Origin: Thermoplasmata archaeon | GTDB taxonomy: Archaea; Thermoplasmatota; Thermoplasmata; Lutacidiplasmatales; UBA184 | NCBI GenBank assembly: GCA_035532555.1 | Contig: DATKQS010000024.1 | Coordinates: 75,225 to 139,224 of the forward strand | Reading direction: 5' to 3' | DNA: 64,000 bases | Part shown: positions 33,273-41,754 of the stretch, one piece after another | Numbering within the stretch: position 1 is the stretch's first letter | Layout of the letters: each line of letters starts with the position of its first letter | Translations under genes and position numbers: made by a program | Notes under the pieces: model-generated | Seen by the model: only the letters and a program-made list of their open reading frames with translations | What the model was told of the DNA's origin: nothing | The model's database searches: none

Positions 33273-34132
33273 GTCGGCGTCCTCCGAGTGAATCGAAACG
33301 AGACCCGGTTCAAGGACTCTTGGTTCCGGCTCGGCAAGAACCTCGGAGGACTCCGAGGCGTCAACGCACGCTATCGTGGAAGGAGGACTATCGGCCCCCC
33401 GGCCGGTGATCGCTCCCCTCGTTCGGATCCAATCCGCACATGGGGTGCCCGTGGTTCGGGTCCAATACTCGCGACGGTCCTGCTCCGTCGTCTTCCCGTC
33501 GGCACCAGGTGGGATTCCTCCCGGGCTTCGGTGCTACCGCTCACGCGGTACGGGCGCATGTCGGGTACCACCCCGCGCCCACTGACGGACAGCGGCCCGC
33601 GCCGGAATGCGCGACCGCGCGACTCGATGGCGAGTACGGAACGTGACAGGATGGGAAACCGCCCCGGGACCACCAGGCACGGGCAGCGCGGGCATCCTCC
33701 CCCACGCATTCGAGAGGAATCTGCTTCCTTGCGTCCGCGCCTGGCAGTGGGAGGCAATCGGAGTACTGGTCCGACGCCTCCCCAGGCGGGAGGAGAGTGC
33801 GTCAGGTAGATAGCTCGTTTGACGAATGAGACAACGCGACCACGGACCAGTACCCCGGGGCTTTCGCCCGTAGAGACATCACGGACGTAGTATTTCTTAG
33901 CTCTGCCACATTCGCACGCACGGTCGGCAAGTGTCGAACTTTTGAGCCCGTAATGTCGAACTTTTTGACACCGGGATCCCGGCCGGCGTTTCGACGCGAG
34001 AGGCCGTTTTCGAGGTGAAATCGCTCCGGCCGACCGCCATACGAGGCCGTACACGGGTTTTTCCGACGCAGCGCATATCCCAACACCCCCCCTTTTTCGA
34101 GAGAGACAGGCATCCCGGTCGAACGCGCGCGT
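33273..34132. other. Control-type region of the element, no confident gene
   Basis: Several frames are open here but none has convincing protein character. The part from about 33800 to 34060 is richer in A+T than the surroundings and contains two 12-bp direct repeats. A short minus-strand frame with CECGRAKKYYVRDVSTGE near 33870 might be a small zinc protein, but no start codon decides it. Confidence 0.5.
33932..33965. repeat. Two 12-bp direct repeats, 22-bp period
   Basis: TGTCGAACTTTT occurs at 33932-33943 and 33954-33965. The 22-bp period is two DNA turns, as expected for paired sites of one DNA-binding protein (iterons or operators). Confidence 0.7.
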
Positions 34133-34444
34133 TCAGGAAAGGCGGCGGACGGTCTCGACTCCGCCCGCGTTACTGACGTGAAACCGAGCGACCACGTACG
34201 GAACGCCGTGGGCGGCGGCCCACGTCGCCATGCCCCGCTCGCCGTCGGTCAGGGAGGACGGGGAGAAGGACCGATCGGGGTCCACCGAGGTCTTGATTTC
34301 GTAGAGCCACGGCCTCCCGCTCGGGTCGATTCTCACAAGGTCCACATGGGACGGACCCGTCGGGCGAATCACCACCGACCCGTCGGACTCGAGGTCGCGC
34401 ACCAGCTCGCGGCGGGCGAGTTCGTGGCGCTGGTGGCCGTTCAT
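34133..34444 (-). CDS. Small PD-(D/E)xK nuclease-fold protein
   Basis: This 103-aa protein has HVDLVRIDPSGRPWLYEIKT, i.e. Asp followed by Glu-x-Lys, the catalytic core of PD-(D/E)xK nucleases such as Hjc resolvases and VRR-NUC domains. The first helix ELARRELVRDLESDG and the strand SVVIRPTG also fit. It is coupled by ATGA overlap to the 483-aa protein gene. In a rolling-circle element it could resolve recombination or replication intermediates. Confidence 0.65.
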   Translation of the reverse strand: MNGHQRHELARRELVRDLESDGSVVIRPTGPSHVDLVRIDPSGRPWLYEIKTSVDPDRSFSPSSLTDGERGMATWAAAHGVPYVVARFHVSNAGGVETVRRLS

Positions 34445-35892
34445 TCGCGCACCGCCGCACGGACCAGGCGTCGGGCCGAGTCGGTGTCAGGGAGCCCGAG
34501 CATACGCACGACCTCTGCGACCGTGAACCCGAGCGATTTGAGCCACCGAGCCTCGCTCGGATTGAAATGGTGAACGCGAGGACGGCCCGAGCGTCGCTCT
34601 GGAAGGCTCGGAGCGAGCGGGACGGGCTCGGAGCCGTCACGGGCCTCTGGGACGGCTCCTGCGCCCGCGCTCGGCACGTCCGAAGATGCCTTCGGAGAGA
34701 CCGCTTGCGCGGGCTCTCCTCGGCTCGGCCCGGGGGGGCGGATCAATACCTCCGAGGGGGGCGGATTAATGGGCGGATTAATGGGCGGAAAAACCTCTGG
34801 TTTTAGGCTATCCTGAATCCCACCACCACTGTTACGACCGAAGGGAGTAACAGTGGTGGTGGGATTGTGGTCTCTCGCGCCGGTCGCGGTGGGGTCACTC
34901 GGGGCCGATTTCGGAGGGAAAACGGGGACCCCCTCGGGGATGCCGTACTTCGACCGGAGGGCGCGCTCGGCGTCCTCGAGCCTACGCTTCTCCTCGCGCT
35001 CTCGGTCGACGGCAAGACCTCGGTAGTGCGCGGCCTCCTGCGCCTCCTGCTCGCGCTTGGCGTCCTGTTGCGCGAGGACCCCGTATTCCGACGGGTCGGC
35101 TCCGGGGTGCTTGAGAGCCATCGCGGAGACCCATCGCGCCTTTTCCTCCGCGTCCCGCCGCTGAACACCGTCCCACCACCGACGTAGCTCGCCCGAGCGA
35201 ACGGCGTTGTCGTACGTGTCCCAATCCCGCTCCCAGTGCGACGGGTTGCGCCAACCGTTCGGGTGGGTGTTGCGCGTGTCGTCGTTATAGGCCATGTGAA
35301 CGGCCCACCGCTTGCGGCGCTCGGGGTGCGCCGCGTCGTAGTGAACCTCCGAGCGGTAAGTCTCCTCGGCGGCCACACGGTCAGCGTCGCGGAGGAGACG
35401 GTCGAGGGCGGCGGCCGGTTGCGCGCGGCGTAGCTCCTCGGCGCTGCGCGCGGCGGTGCGCGAAGCCTCGGCTCGCGCTTCGGCACGGGCCTTCGTCTCC
35501 CGTTCGTCGCGCGCACGGAGGCGAGTGTCGTCGAACGTGGCGAGCCACAGACGGTTGAACAACGAGAGGTCAGGCCGATGCCGGAACGCCTCACGCGCGG
35601 CGACCGTAGAGTTGGCCCACCGCTCCAACCGCGACAGCTTTCGCGGTCGGGGGGCCAGCCGTGCGGCGGTGATACGAGCGTCCATGAGTTCCGCCGCCGT
35701 CGGCTGACGAACGGGCGGAGCCACGCGCCGTTCGACCAACACAACGTCACGGCGAACGTTCTTCATGCGCGCGGCTTGCCGCTCCGTGCGCTCGGTGATC
35801 GAGCCCCACCCCATCGAACCGTCGGCGGAGCGGACCCGAACGGCGACCTTCGCGGCCTTCTTCCGCTTGCGGCGCGGCTCGTCCTCCGTCAC
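34441..35892 (-). CDS. Element-encoded charged protein with C-terminal HTH, unknown
   Basis: This 483-aa protein is Arg/Glu/Ala-rich. Residues about 60-320 are helical with strongly charged coiled-coil-like stretches. Residues about 335-430 are a Pro/Ser-rich linker that includes the exact repeat PPINPPINPP and the coding of a 20-bp perfect inverted repeat. The C-terminal 45 residues (FNPSEARWLKSLGFTVAEVV and following) look like a helix-turn-helix. It overlaps rep by GTGA, so GTG 35892 is the start. A role in replication or partition is a guess. Confidence 0.65.
   Translation of the reverse strand: MTEDEPRRKRKKAAKVAVRVRSADGSMGWGSITERTERQAARMKNVRRDVVLVERRVAPPVRQPTAAELMDARITAARLAPRPRKLSRLERWANSTVAAREAFRHRPDLSLFNRLWLATFDDTRLRARDERETKARAEARAEASRTAARSAEELRRAQPAAALDRLLRDADRVAAEETYRSEVHYDAAHPERRKRWAVHMAYNDDTRNTHPNGWRNPSHWERDWDTYDNAVRSGELRRWWDGVQRRDAEEKARWVSAMALKHPGADPSEYGVLAQQDAKREQEAQEAAHYRGLAVDREREEKRRLEDAERALRSKYGIPEGVPVFPPKSAPSDPTATGARDHNPTTTVTPFGRNSGGGIQDSLKPEVFPPINPPINPPPSEVLIRPPGPSRGEPAQAVSPKASSDVPSAGAGAVPEARDGSEPVPLAPSLPERRSGRPRVHHFNPSEARWLKSLGFTVAEVVRMLGLPDTDSARRLVRAAVRE
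34816..34866. repeat. 20-bp perfect inverted repeat inside a coding region
   Basis: The left arm AATCCCACCACCACTGTTAC (34816-34835) is exactly complementary to 34847-34866, with an 11-base loop (34836-34846). It lies in the linker-coding part of the 483-aa protein gene. It could be a single-strand origin, a Rep or resolvase site, or a transcript hairpin. Confidence 0.9.
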
Positions 35893-37055
35893 GGCACACC
35901 TCCCCACGCGCCCTCGAAGCTCACCGCACGGAACGCGAGAACGTCAGCATGGCCCGAGTCACCGTCAGGCGGCCCGGTACCACCATTCGCAAGCTCGAAG
36001 CACGCGGTACGAGGCACCAGTCGCTTACACACGGGGCAAAGGACCACCGGCACTCCCTCCTCGGTCGGTTTCGGGTGCTTCATACACCCGTACGACCAGG
36101 TTCCGACCCACGTCACCGTTTGAACCGGCCGAACTACCTTGTCGTTAGGCGAGGTTCCCGAGCTTCGCTCGGCGCGGGGAGCGTGTGAGAGGAGGTAGAG
36201 CGCGGTCGCGTACACGGAGTCACGGAGGCCCACGTTCCAAATCGCCCACTTGCCTTCGGCGATGTCCTCCGCACGGGTCGGCACCGTCCACGCATCAGCG
36301 ATCGCGTGCCAGTGAGGACCAGCGACGCATGTTCCACCCCGAGAGTTGTCCCATCGGTCGCCGAGGCGGTATTCGTGGAAGACCATACACGCCCCGTCGA
36401 CGCCGGCGGCCTTCGCCTGGGAGTACGCGAGAGCGCGGAGAGTCAGGAAGCCGTCGAGTGTCGCAGTCAAGTGCCACAAGGCGGGGGGCGGAGGAATGAC
36501 TACATGGACCGCCTGTCGGCGACCGCGCGTCCACCGCCAGTGAACGACCGCGCCGTTCTTTCCTCGCACGCACTCCGGCCCGAGCGTCGGGAACGAATCG
36601 CCGTCGAGCGTTCCCTGCCGAACGCAACCACACTGCGGGTGCGCGGACTTACCGAGGCTCACCCGTTGAAGGTGCGCCCCGAGCCCGAGCATCACTCGGT
36701 CGGAGATCCTTCCCGCCTCGCGCGAGGCCCACTCCTGGTAGCACATCGGGCAGTCGAACCGCCCGCATGAGCGCCGTTGCTTCCACCAATCCCAACCCGA
36801 ACTCTCACGGTGGCCCCACGTTCGGAACTGACCGCACGTCTCGCGCGGCGCACCGTGACCGGGGAGGACCCACGACACTCCGTCGGTCGAGGAAACCGGC
36901 GCGCACGGCAGGGGCCGCGCGAGGTCGCGGAGGGCGCGCTCCTCGTTGAACGCGAGGTCGAAGCCCGCCCCCAGGTCGTCGGGGCGTGCGCTCAAAGGCA
37001 CGGCCCTCCCGCCTCGTGGAAGACCCGGCAGAGCGGGCAGAGGCGCGGCGCGCAC
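35889..37055 (-). CDS. rep: Rolling-circle replication initiator (HUH endonuclease)
   Basis: This 388-aa protein has an N-terminal zinc-finger-like segment (SCGRFDCPMCYQEWASREAG), the HUH metal motif in AGPHWHAIADAW and the catalytic-tyrosine region SVYATALYLLSHAP, closely like Reps of small haloarchaeal plasmids. A C-terminal CPVCKR finger follows. Rep nicks the double-strand origin to start replication. The longest frame starts at GTG 37055; later starts are possible. A UUCG-capped hairpin lies 18 bp before it. Confidence 0.85.
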   Translation of the reverse strand: MRAAPLPALPGLPRGGRAVPLSARPDDLGAGFDLAFNEERALRDLARPLPCAPVSSTDGVSWVLPGHGAPRETCGQFRTWGHRESSGWDWWKQRRSCGRFDCPMCYQEWASREAGRISDRVMLGLGAHLQRVSLGKSAHPQCGCVRQGTLDGDSFPTLGPECVRGKNGAVVHWRWTRGRRQAVHVVIPPPPALWHLTATLDGFLTLRALAYSQAKAAGVDGACMVFHEYRLGDRWDNSRGGTCVAGPHWHAIADAWTVPTRAEDIAEGKWAIWNVGLRDSVYATALYLLSHAPRAERSSGTSPNDKVVRPVQTVTWVGTWSYGCMKHPKPTEEGVPVVLCPVCKRLVPRTACFELANGGTGPPDGDSGHADVLAFRAVSFEGAWGGVP

Positions 37056-37072
37056 GGGCCGATGGAGAAAGA

Positions 37073-37094
37073 CGCCCCGGCCGAAGCCGGGGCG
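37073..37094 (-). repeat. 9-bp hairpin with UUCG loop before rep
   Basis: On the minus strand CGCCCCGGC-TTCG-GCCGGGGCG is followed by TCTTTCT. It may be part of the double-strand origin or an attenuator of rep. Confidence 0.8.
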
Positions 37095-37200
37095 GAAGGG
37101 GTTGTCCTACGCTTGCGGAGGGCTCGAAGAAGGTCGTCGGTGTCCCGCTTACAATCGGCCGGTCCGGGACCCAAACGGGGAAAGTACCGGCGGGCGTCGC

Positions 37201-37225
37201 GTTGTCCAGGCTAGGCTACGCGCCC
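37201..37225 (-). pseudogene. tRNA 5'-half remnant, candidate attachment site
   Basis: The minus-strand sequence starts GGGCGCGTAGCCTAGCCTGG and reads like a tRNA from the acceptor strand to the D-loop, then homology stops. It shares GGGCGCGT and AGCCTGGA with tRNA-Arg(CCT) at 32335 in the same order and strand. No anticodon or T-arm follows. It is best explained as the displaced 5' part of a tRNA at the right edge of the element. Confidence 0.5.
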
Positions 37226-37288
37226 TCGCCTCCCCACCCAGGGGGGGTCTTATCACCGTTCCGACCCGGAGCCGGATCCCTTCCCGCA

Positions 37289-38347
37289 TCAGGACGAGTT
37301 CGGGACGAGGAGGTCGTACCGATGGTCGATGGCCATCGAGAAGCTCGTCGACGCGTCGTGGACGATCTCGATCGCCTCCATCGCCTCCCGCAAGGTGCTC
37401 AGAACCGAGCGACGGCCGGGAGCCGCAGCGCCGGGTCCGGTCTCGGGGGACGAGCCACCCAGCGCACCGAACAGCCAGCGGTTCTCTCCGACTACGTACA
37501 GGAAGGGGAACACTCGGCACTTGGCCGTCAGTGCCTCGAACAGTCGTTCGGGCCGCGCTCCGGGGCGCGGGATTCCCGAGATGAAGTGGACGCGATCCGC
37601 CGCTCGGCCCATGTAGGGCGGAAGGCGCGAAGGCTCGAGGAAGACCCGGTGGGTGACCCACCCGTTCAAGAAGAGGCGACGCTCGGAATAGGGGAGTCCG
37701 AAGGCGCCGAGCATGTGCCCGTCCTCGCCCCGCTCCGCGGCGTCGATGGGACGCGCCAAGAGGTGCCCGAACGCCCAGCGCGTGTGGGGCGTCAGGGGCG
37801 CATCGGAGTCCGTGCCCTCGGCTCCATCCGGCCGCGCGCCACCGAGGCCGTGCGGATAGGAACTCGTGCCATCAAGGCCGGCGAGGTGGTCCCAGAGCCC
37901 CTCGAAATCGAAATAGACGGGGACGCTCGGCGCGGTGAGAGGCACCGTGACGTGCAGGCTCGATGCGAGGAACCGCTCGCGCTCCCAGCGCGCCACCTCC
38001 TTGGCGCCGGCTTCGGGGGTCTTATGGAGGAACACGGCGAGGGAGATCTGGGGGCTCGCCCAGAGAACGACCTCGGTGAGCGGCCCGGTCGGCCGGGCGT
38101 TCAGGAAGTCGGCGTACCGATCGAGGAACGGCCGGGCCACAAGGAACGTCGCATAGGAGAATCCGAGCCGAGAGGGGTCCGGGACGTACCGATCGTGCAG
38201 CCAGCCCTCGGAGTACGCGCGCCGGCGCACTGTGTAGTACGTCGAGCGAGGGATGCCGGTTTGACGGAGCCGTTCCCGTTCCCGGTCCGGTCGCGCGGCG
38301 AGCAGCGTGGCGATCACGCGGGCCTCGGCGTCCGTCAGAGGGCGCAC
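37289..38347 (-). CDS. Winged-helix/HTH regulator-like protein
   Basis: This 352-aa protein begins with an HTH (TDAEARVIATLLAARPD, then RQTGIPRSTYYTVRRRAYSE), like Lrp/AsnC-type or sigma-like DNA-binding domains. The rest (about 70-350) has no familiar motif but is alpha/beta and soluble. GTG 38347 places the HTH at the N-terminus. It is the first chromosomal gene to the right of the integrated element and may be a lineage-specific transcription factor. Confidence 0.6.
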   Translation of the reverse strand: MRPLTDAEARVIATLLAARPDRERERLRQTGIPRSTYYTVRRRAYSEGWLHDRYVPDPSRLGFSYATFLVARPFLDRYADFLNARPTGPLTEVVLWASPQISLAVFLHKTPEAGAKEVARWERERFLASSLHVTVPLTAPSVPVYFDFEGLWDHLAGLDGTSSYPHGLGGARPDGAEGTDSDAPLTPHTRWAFGHLLARPIDAAERGEDGHMLGAFGLPYSERRLFLNGWVTHRVFLEPSRLPPYMGRAADRVHFISGIPRPGARPERLFEALTAKCRVFPFLYVVGENRWLFGALGGSSPETGPGAAAPGRRSVLSTLREAMEAIEIVHDASTSFSMAIDHRYDLLVPNSS

Positions 38348-38475
38348 GCCGGCACCTCCGGGGAGACCTCGGTCCGTCTCCGGCCTCCGACGCGAAAGTC
38401 TAGCATGGCGTCCAGCCGTGAGGGGTCCGAACCACACTCGTGCTTATCTCGCAAGGGCGGGATTCCGTGTCGACC

Positions 38476-39930
38476 ATGCGAGCCACCACTCGACGGCGGG
38501 CCCGGTGGGCCGCGCGCGCCGGAGCGATTACGGTCACTGCGTTGCTAGCCACCCTGGCGATATGGACCTTTCCAGTAGGGAGCGTCACCGCCGCCCCTCC
38601 CGCCCTTGGCGCGGCACCGGGGGCCCCACCGGCCCCGTGGGCGTACGGCAACCTCACCACCGAGAACGTCACCTGGCCGGCGATGCACGGGATGTACGAG
38701 GGCTACGCGACGTACGGATTTTCCGTGGTCCTGATCCAGACGAACACTTCGGCGACGACGTACAGCCTGTCGGAGAATCAGACGGTCGGAGCGCTGATCA
38801 ATCTCACCTATTGTCGGCCGAACTGCGAGAAGCCGATCGAGACCGAACAGTACTTCTATCGGGCGTGGGAGACGTGGAACGACGTCACGAACTTCACCAC
38901 GGCCGTCTCCGTGACCCTGCACGATGGGTCCTCCGTCGGCGCGGTCGGCATCGCCGGCTCCAGCGCCTCGAGCGCCGCCAACATCACGGAGAAACTCACG
39001 ACCGATCGCAGCGGATCGGTTCGTCTCGTCGACCAGCTGTTCGCGTCCGCCTCCACTCGATTCTCCCTCGACTTCGCGCCGGCGCTCGGCCTGTTCCCCC
39101 TCAACCTGACCCTGGGCTCAAGCTGGATCGCATCGGCTGCGTTCACCGCGGTCGGATCGTGGGAGTCGAGCTACCTATCGGCCAACGCGCACGGGCGGAC
39201 CGGCTCGAGCCAGAGCAGCGGCAACCTCTCGGGCAGCGGGATCGCGACCCTCGGCGGGATCGATCGAGGTTCGCTCCTCCTTGCGGATCGGGGCCTCACG
39301 CAGGTCGCGCTGCGCCTCGCCGTGCTCCCGACGCTGGGAAGCGTCGGATTCCGGGCGGGTTTCGAGCTGATGGATGGGTTCGCGATCCTGCCGAACGTGG
39401 CCAACCTCCTCCAATCGTCCTCCACCGCGGCCTGGGCTTCGCGCGCCATGGGCAACACCACCGCCACGACCTCGCTCGCGGACCTCGGCCCTCGCTCCGG
39501 CAGTGGGCCGGAGAGCTTCATCGCCTCCGCCTGGAGCTACTCGACCGCCATCTCCGCCCCGGACCCGAGTAGCTCGGGGAACTCCAGCACCGTCCAGGGG
39601 GCCCCGCTCACGCCCGCCCAGGCGAGCTCGACCTCGAACTGCCTCGAGGGAACGGTCGCATGCGGCACCACCGGTAGCAACCCCACGACGCCGACGTTCG
39701 CCGGGAACGGGCTGCTGCCGATCGCGTTCCTCGGCATCGGGACGGTGGCCATCGCCGTCGTCGTGGGGGGACTCCTCATCGCACAGCGGCGGCGCATTCC
39801 CCCTCCGATCTACCCGAACGCCGCGCTCTACCCACCGGGGGGCTCTATCGCACGCACGGACGCTCCCGCCAAACCGACCGAGCCCGCGCCTCCGCCCGTA
39901 GAGGACGACCCGCTCCAGAACCTCTGGTAA
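38476..39930 (+). CDS. Secreted, membrane-anchored Ser/Thr-rich glycoprotein-like protein
   Basis: This 484-aa protein has an Arg-rich start and a hydrophobic segment (ITVTALLATLAIWTF) as signal. A large exported domain follows, with many N-x-S/T sequons and a Cys pair (YCRPNCEKP). A C-terminal membrane helix (LLPIAFLGIGTVAIAVVVGG) and a Pro-rich cytoplasmic tail end it. It is probably a cell-surface protein. ATG 38476 is the likely start. Function is unknown. Confidence 0.65.
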   Translation: MRATTRRRARWAARAGAITVTALLATLAIWTFPVGSVTAAPPALGAAPGAPPAPWAYGNLTTENVTWPAMHGMYEGYATYGFSVVLIQTNTSATTYSLSENQTVGALINLTYCRPNCEKPIETEQYFYRAWETWNDVTNFTTAVSVTLHDGSSVGAVGIAGSSASSAANITEKLTTDRSGSVRLVDQLFASASTRFSLDFAPALGLFPLNLTLGSSWIASAAFTAVGSWESSYLSANAHGRTGSSQSSGNLSGSGIATLGGIDRGSLLLADRGLTQVALRLAVLPTLGSVGFRAGFELMDGFAILPNVANLLQSSSTAAWASRAMGNTTATTSLADLGPRSGSGPESFIASAWSYSTAISAPDPSSSGNSSTVQGAPLTPAQASSTSNCLEGTVACGTTGSNPTTPTFAGNGLLPIAFLGIGTVAIAVVVGGLLIAQRRRIPPPIYPNAALYPPGGSIARTDAPAKPTEPAPPPVEDDPLQNLW

Positions 39931-39938
39931 GGTCGTTC

Positions 39939-41225
39939 CTACTCCGCGCGCCGCCCCGCGCTCGGGGTCCGGGGCAAGGGGTAGCGCAGGATGGCGGCTA
40001 CGCCTCCGAACGCCTTCGTCAGCATCTGGCCCTCCTCGCTCTCGGTCGAGATGAGGCGGACCTCTCCGCCCATCGCCTGGACCTGCTGGAAGAGACCCTC
40101 GACATAGTCCTCGGAGGTTGTCTCGGTGAGCATGCTCTGACCGCACGTGGGGCAGGGACCCGCCAGCAACGCGTCGACCTCGGCGTCTGGAAGGGTGCGG
40201 GTGAATGGGGTCGAGCACGCCGAGCACCGGAACGCCACCTTGCGCTTGCGCAGGCCTTCCGAAACGAGAAGGATGTCGACGGCGCGCGCCCCGAGGGCGC
40301 GGGTGACCTCGGCGTCGCCGTACGCGGCGAGGCCCGCATCGGTCTTGCGGATCTCGGCGAGGAGGCGTCGCACGATCGCCTTCTCCTCGGTGACCTCCAT
40401 CCCGTGCAGGGTCTGGGTCGCCTTCTCGACGAGCTCCTTCAGGCCGAAGTCGTCCGTGTAGCCGGTGTCGAACAGCGGCTGGACGATCTTCTGTTGGAGC
40501 TCGTAGTGGAGGTAGTTCTCCTTGTAGAAGTACTCCTTCGTCGCGCCCGGCCCGCCGAGTAGGATCCCCTTGAGCATGTCCTTCTTCGGAAGGAAGATGT
40601 CGTTGGACATCTCCCCGATCTTCACGAAGAACTCGTGTGCGGCGTGCTCGATCATCCGCTCGAACCGGTGCGCCGACTGCCCGCCGCGACCGTGCTTGCT
40701 CGGAACGAGGGACTGGCGATTCCGCACGACTTCGATCCGCTTCCCCCGCAGGAAGCCGATCGTCACCTCGGCCCGGTCCATCACGACCAGTCCCCAGAGG
40801 TCCGGCTCGTGGGCCATCGAGAGGAGCGGTTCGAGGAAGAAGGTCGAATCGCAACGGTACATGTACGTGTTGAGGGGCTCCGGCGGCTCGACGATGAACG
40901 TCACCGGCTCGTAGCGATCTGCGCCGACGGCCTTACTGCCCACGAAGAAGGCGACGCCGTGGGGAGGCGGCTCCTTGAACTGGCGGACCCGGCCCATGAG
41001 CGACTCGATCGCCCACATCACGTTCTTGCGCGTGACCCGGCTCTTGATGTTCGAGCTCTGTGCGTACTCATTTCGCAGGTATCCCATCACCTCGGAGATC
41101 TGCTTGCCCGGCGGAACGTACAGGGTCACGAGCTCCGTCGCTCGCCCTTTCGCCGCCGCGATCTCGTCGAGCTTGCGCTGGAAGGAGTAGCGCGCGAGCT
41201 GGGTCTCGGTGGAGTCGACCGTCAT
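39939..41225 (-). CDS. prf1: Archaeal peptide chain release factor aRF1
   Basis: This 428-aa class I release factor has the stop-codon-reading NIKS in SSNIKSRVTRKNV and the YxCxxxF element in YMYRCDSTFFLEPL. The GGQ loop is in KHGRGGQSAHRFERMI. A C-terminal zinc-ribbon-like region (CSACSTPF and CPTCGQ) is present. It recognises all three stop codons and triggers peptide release. A short Pro/Arg tail extends past the core. Confidence 0.95.
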   Translation of the reverse strand: MTVDSTETQLARYSFQRKLDEIAAAKGRATELVTLYVPPGKQISEVMGYLRNEYAQSSNIKSRVTRKNVMWAIESLMGRVRQFKEPPPHGVAFFVGSKAVGADRYEPVTFIVEPPEPLNTYMYRCDSTFFLEPLLSMAHEPDLWGLVVMDRAEVTIGFLRGKRIEVVRNRQSLVPSKHGRGGQSAHRFERMIEHAAHEFFVKIGEMSNDIFLPKKDMLKGILLGGPGATKEYFYKENYLHYELQQKIVQPLFDTGYTDDFGLKELVEKATQTLHGMEVTEEKAIVRRLLAEIRKTDAGLAAYGDAEVTRALGARAVDILLVSEGLRKRKVAFRCSACSTPFTRTLPDAEVDALLAGPCPTCGQSMLTETTSEDYVEGLFQQVQAMGGEVRLISTESEEGQMLTKAFGGVAAILRYPLPRTPSAGRRAE

Positions 41226-41320
41226 GCGGCCGAGCCCCCGGGTGGCCCTGCCGACCTACCGGTCGGACCTCGGATCACGTACGCCGCGTGCGCGCGGCGC
41301 CCGTGCCTCGGGCGGGAGAG

Positions 41321-41638
41321 TCAGAGCAGTCGCCGGACGTGCTCGTCGATGACGTCCTCGGGGTACGCCCCGACGATGCGGTCGACGAGCTTGCCCTGCT
41401 TGTAGAACAGGATCGTCGGGATGCTCATGATCCCGAGGGCCCCGGCCTTCTCGCCGTTGTCGTCGGAGTTCATCTTTCCGAAAGCGACCTTGCCGTTGTA
41501 CCTCTCGCTGAGGTGGTCGACGATGGGGGAGACCATCCGGCACGGACCGCACCAGGGCGCCCAGACGTCGATGACCGCCGCGGCGTTCTTCCCCGTGAAT
41601 GTGTCGTACTGGCTCCCGTTGATCTCTTGGACCGCCAT
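41321..41638 (-). CDS. trx: Thioredoxin
   Basis: This 105-aa cytosolic thioredoxin has the active site WAPWCGPCRM and the cis-proline in MSIPTILFYKQGK. Length is normal. A Shine-Dalgarno-like GAGGT precedes ATG 41638 and an A+T-rich TTTAATAC lies near 41673-41680. It is transcribed in the same direction as the aRF1 gene. Confidence 0.95.
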   Translation of the reverse strand: MAVQEINGSQYDTFTGKNAAAVIDVWAPWCGPCRMVSPIVDHLSERYNGKVAFGKMNSDDNGEKAGALGIMSIPTILFYKQGKLVDRIVGAYPEDVIDEHVRRLL

Positions 41639-41724
41639 CGTGCTCTACCTCTACCCTTTGGAGAAACGTGGCGTATTAAATGATGCCGGAACGCGGAGTC
41701 CACCTCCCACCCTTTGGGACCAGA

Positions 41725-41732
41725 TATTTTTA
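41725..41732 (+). promoter_or_regulatory. TATA box for the methyltransferase at 41755
   Basis: TATTTTTA is centred about 27 nt before ATG 41755, indicating a leaderless transcript. Confidence 0.5.
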
Positions 41733-41754
41733 GTCGAGGGCCCTTCGGTGGGAC

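Larger units (their letters stand above)
32336..37225. mobile_element. Integrated rolling-circle plasmid-like element (about 4.9 kb)
   Basis: The segment between tRNA-Arg and a second tRNA-like 5' half carries a tyrosine integrase, a PD-(D/E)xK nuclease, a 483-aa unknown protein and an HUH Rep, all on the minus strand and the last three translationally coupled. Neighbouring genes on both sides are ordinary chromosomal ones. Repeats typical of plasmid control regions are present (33932-33965, 34816-34866, 37073-37094). The exact att sites are not proven; the right edge at 37201-37225 is the best candidate. Confidence 0.7.

Noticed and set aside
32658-33809. Plus-strand 383-aa protein antisense to the integrase
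   Set aside because: It overlaps the well-supported integrase over more than 600 bp and has a composition typical of a shadow frame.
33371-34054. Minus-strand 227-aa protein between integrase and nuclease
   Set aside because: The frame has no domain character, is Arg/Gly/Pro-rich like antisense frames in this GC-rich DNA, and no start codon or promoter supports it.
37090-37225. Complete intron-containing tRNA starting at 37225
   Set aside because: After the D-loop the D-stem does not close, and no anticodon arm, T-loop or 3' acceptor strand follows at any reasonable distance.
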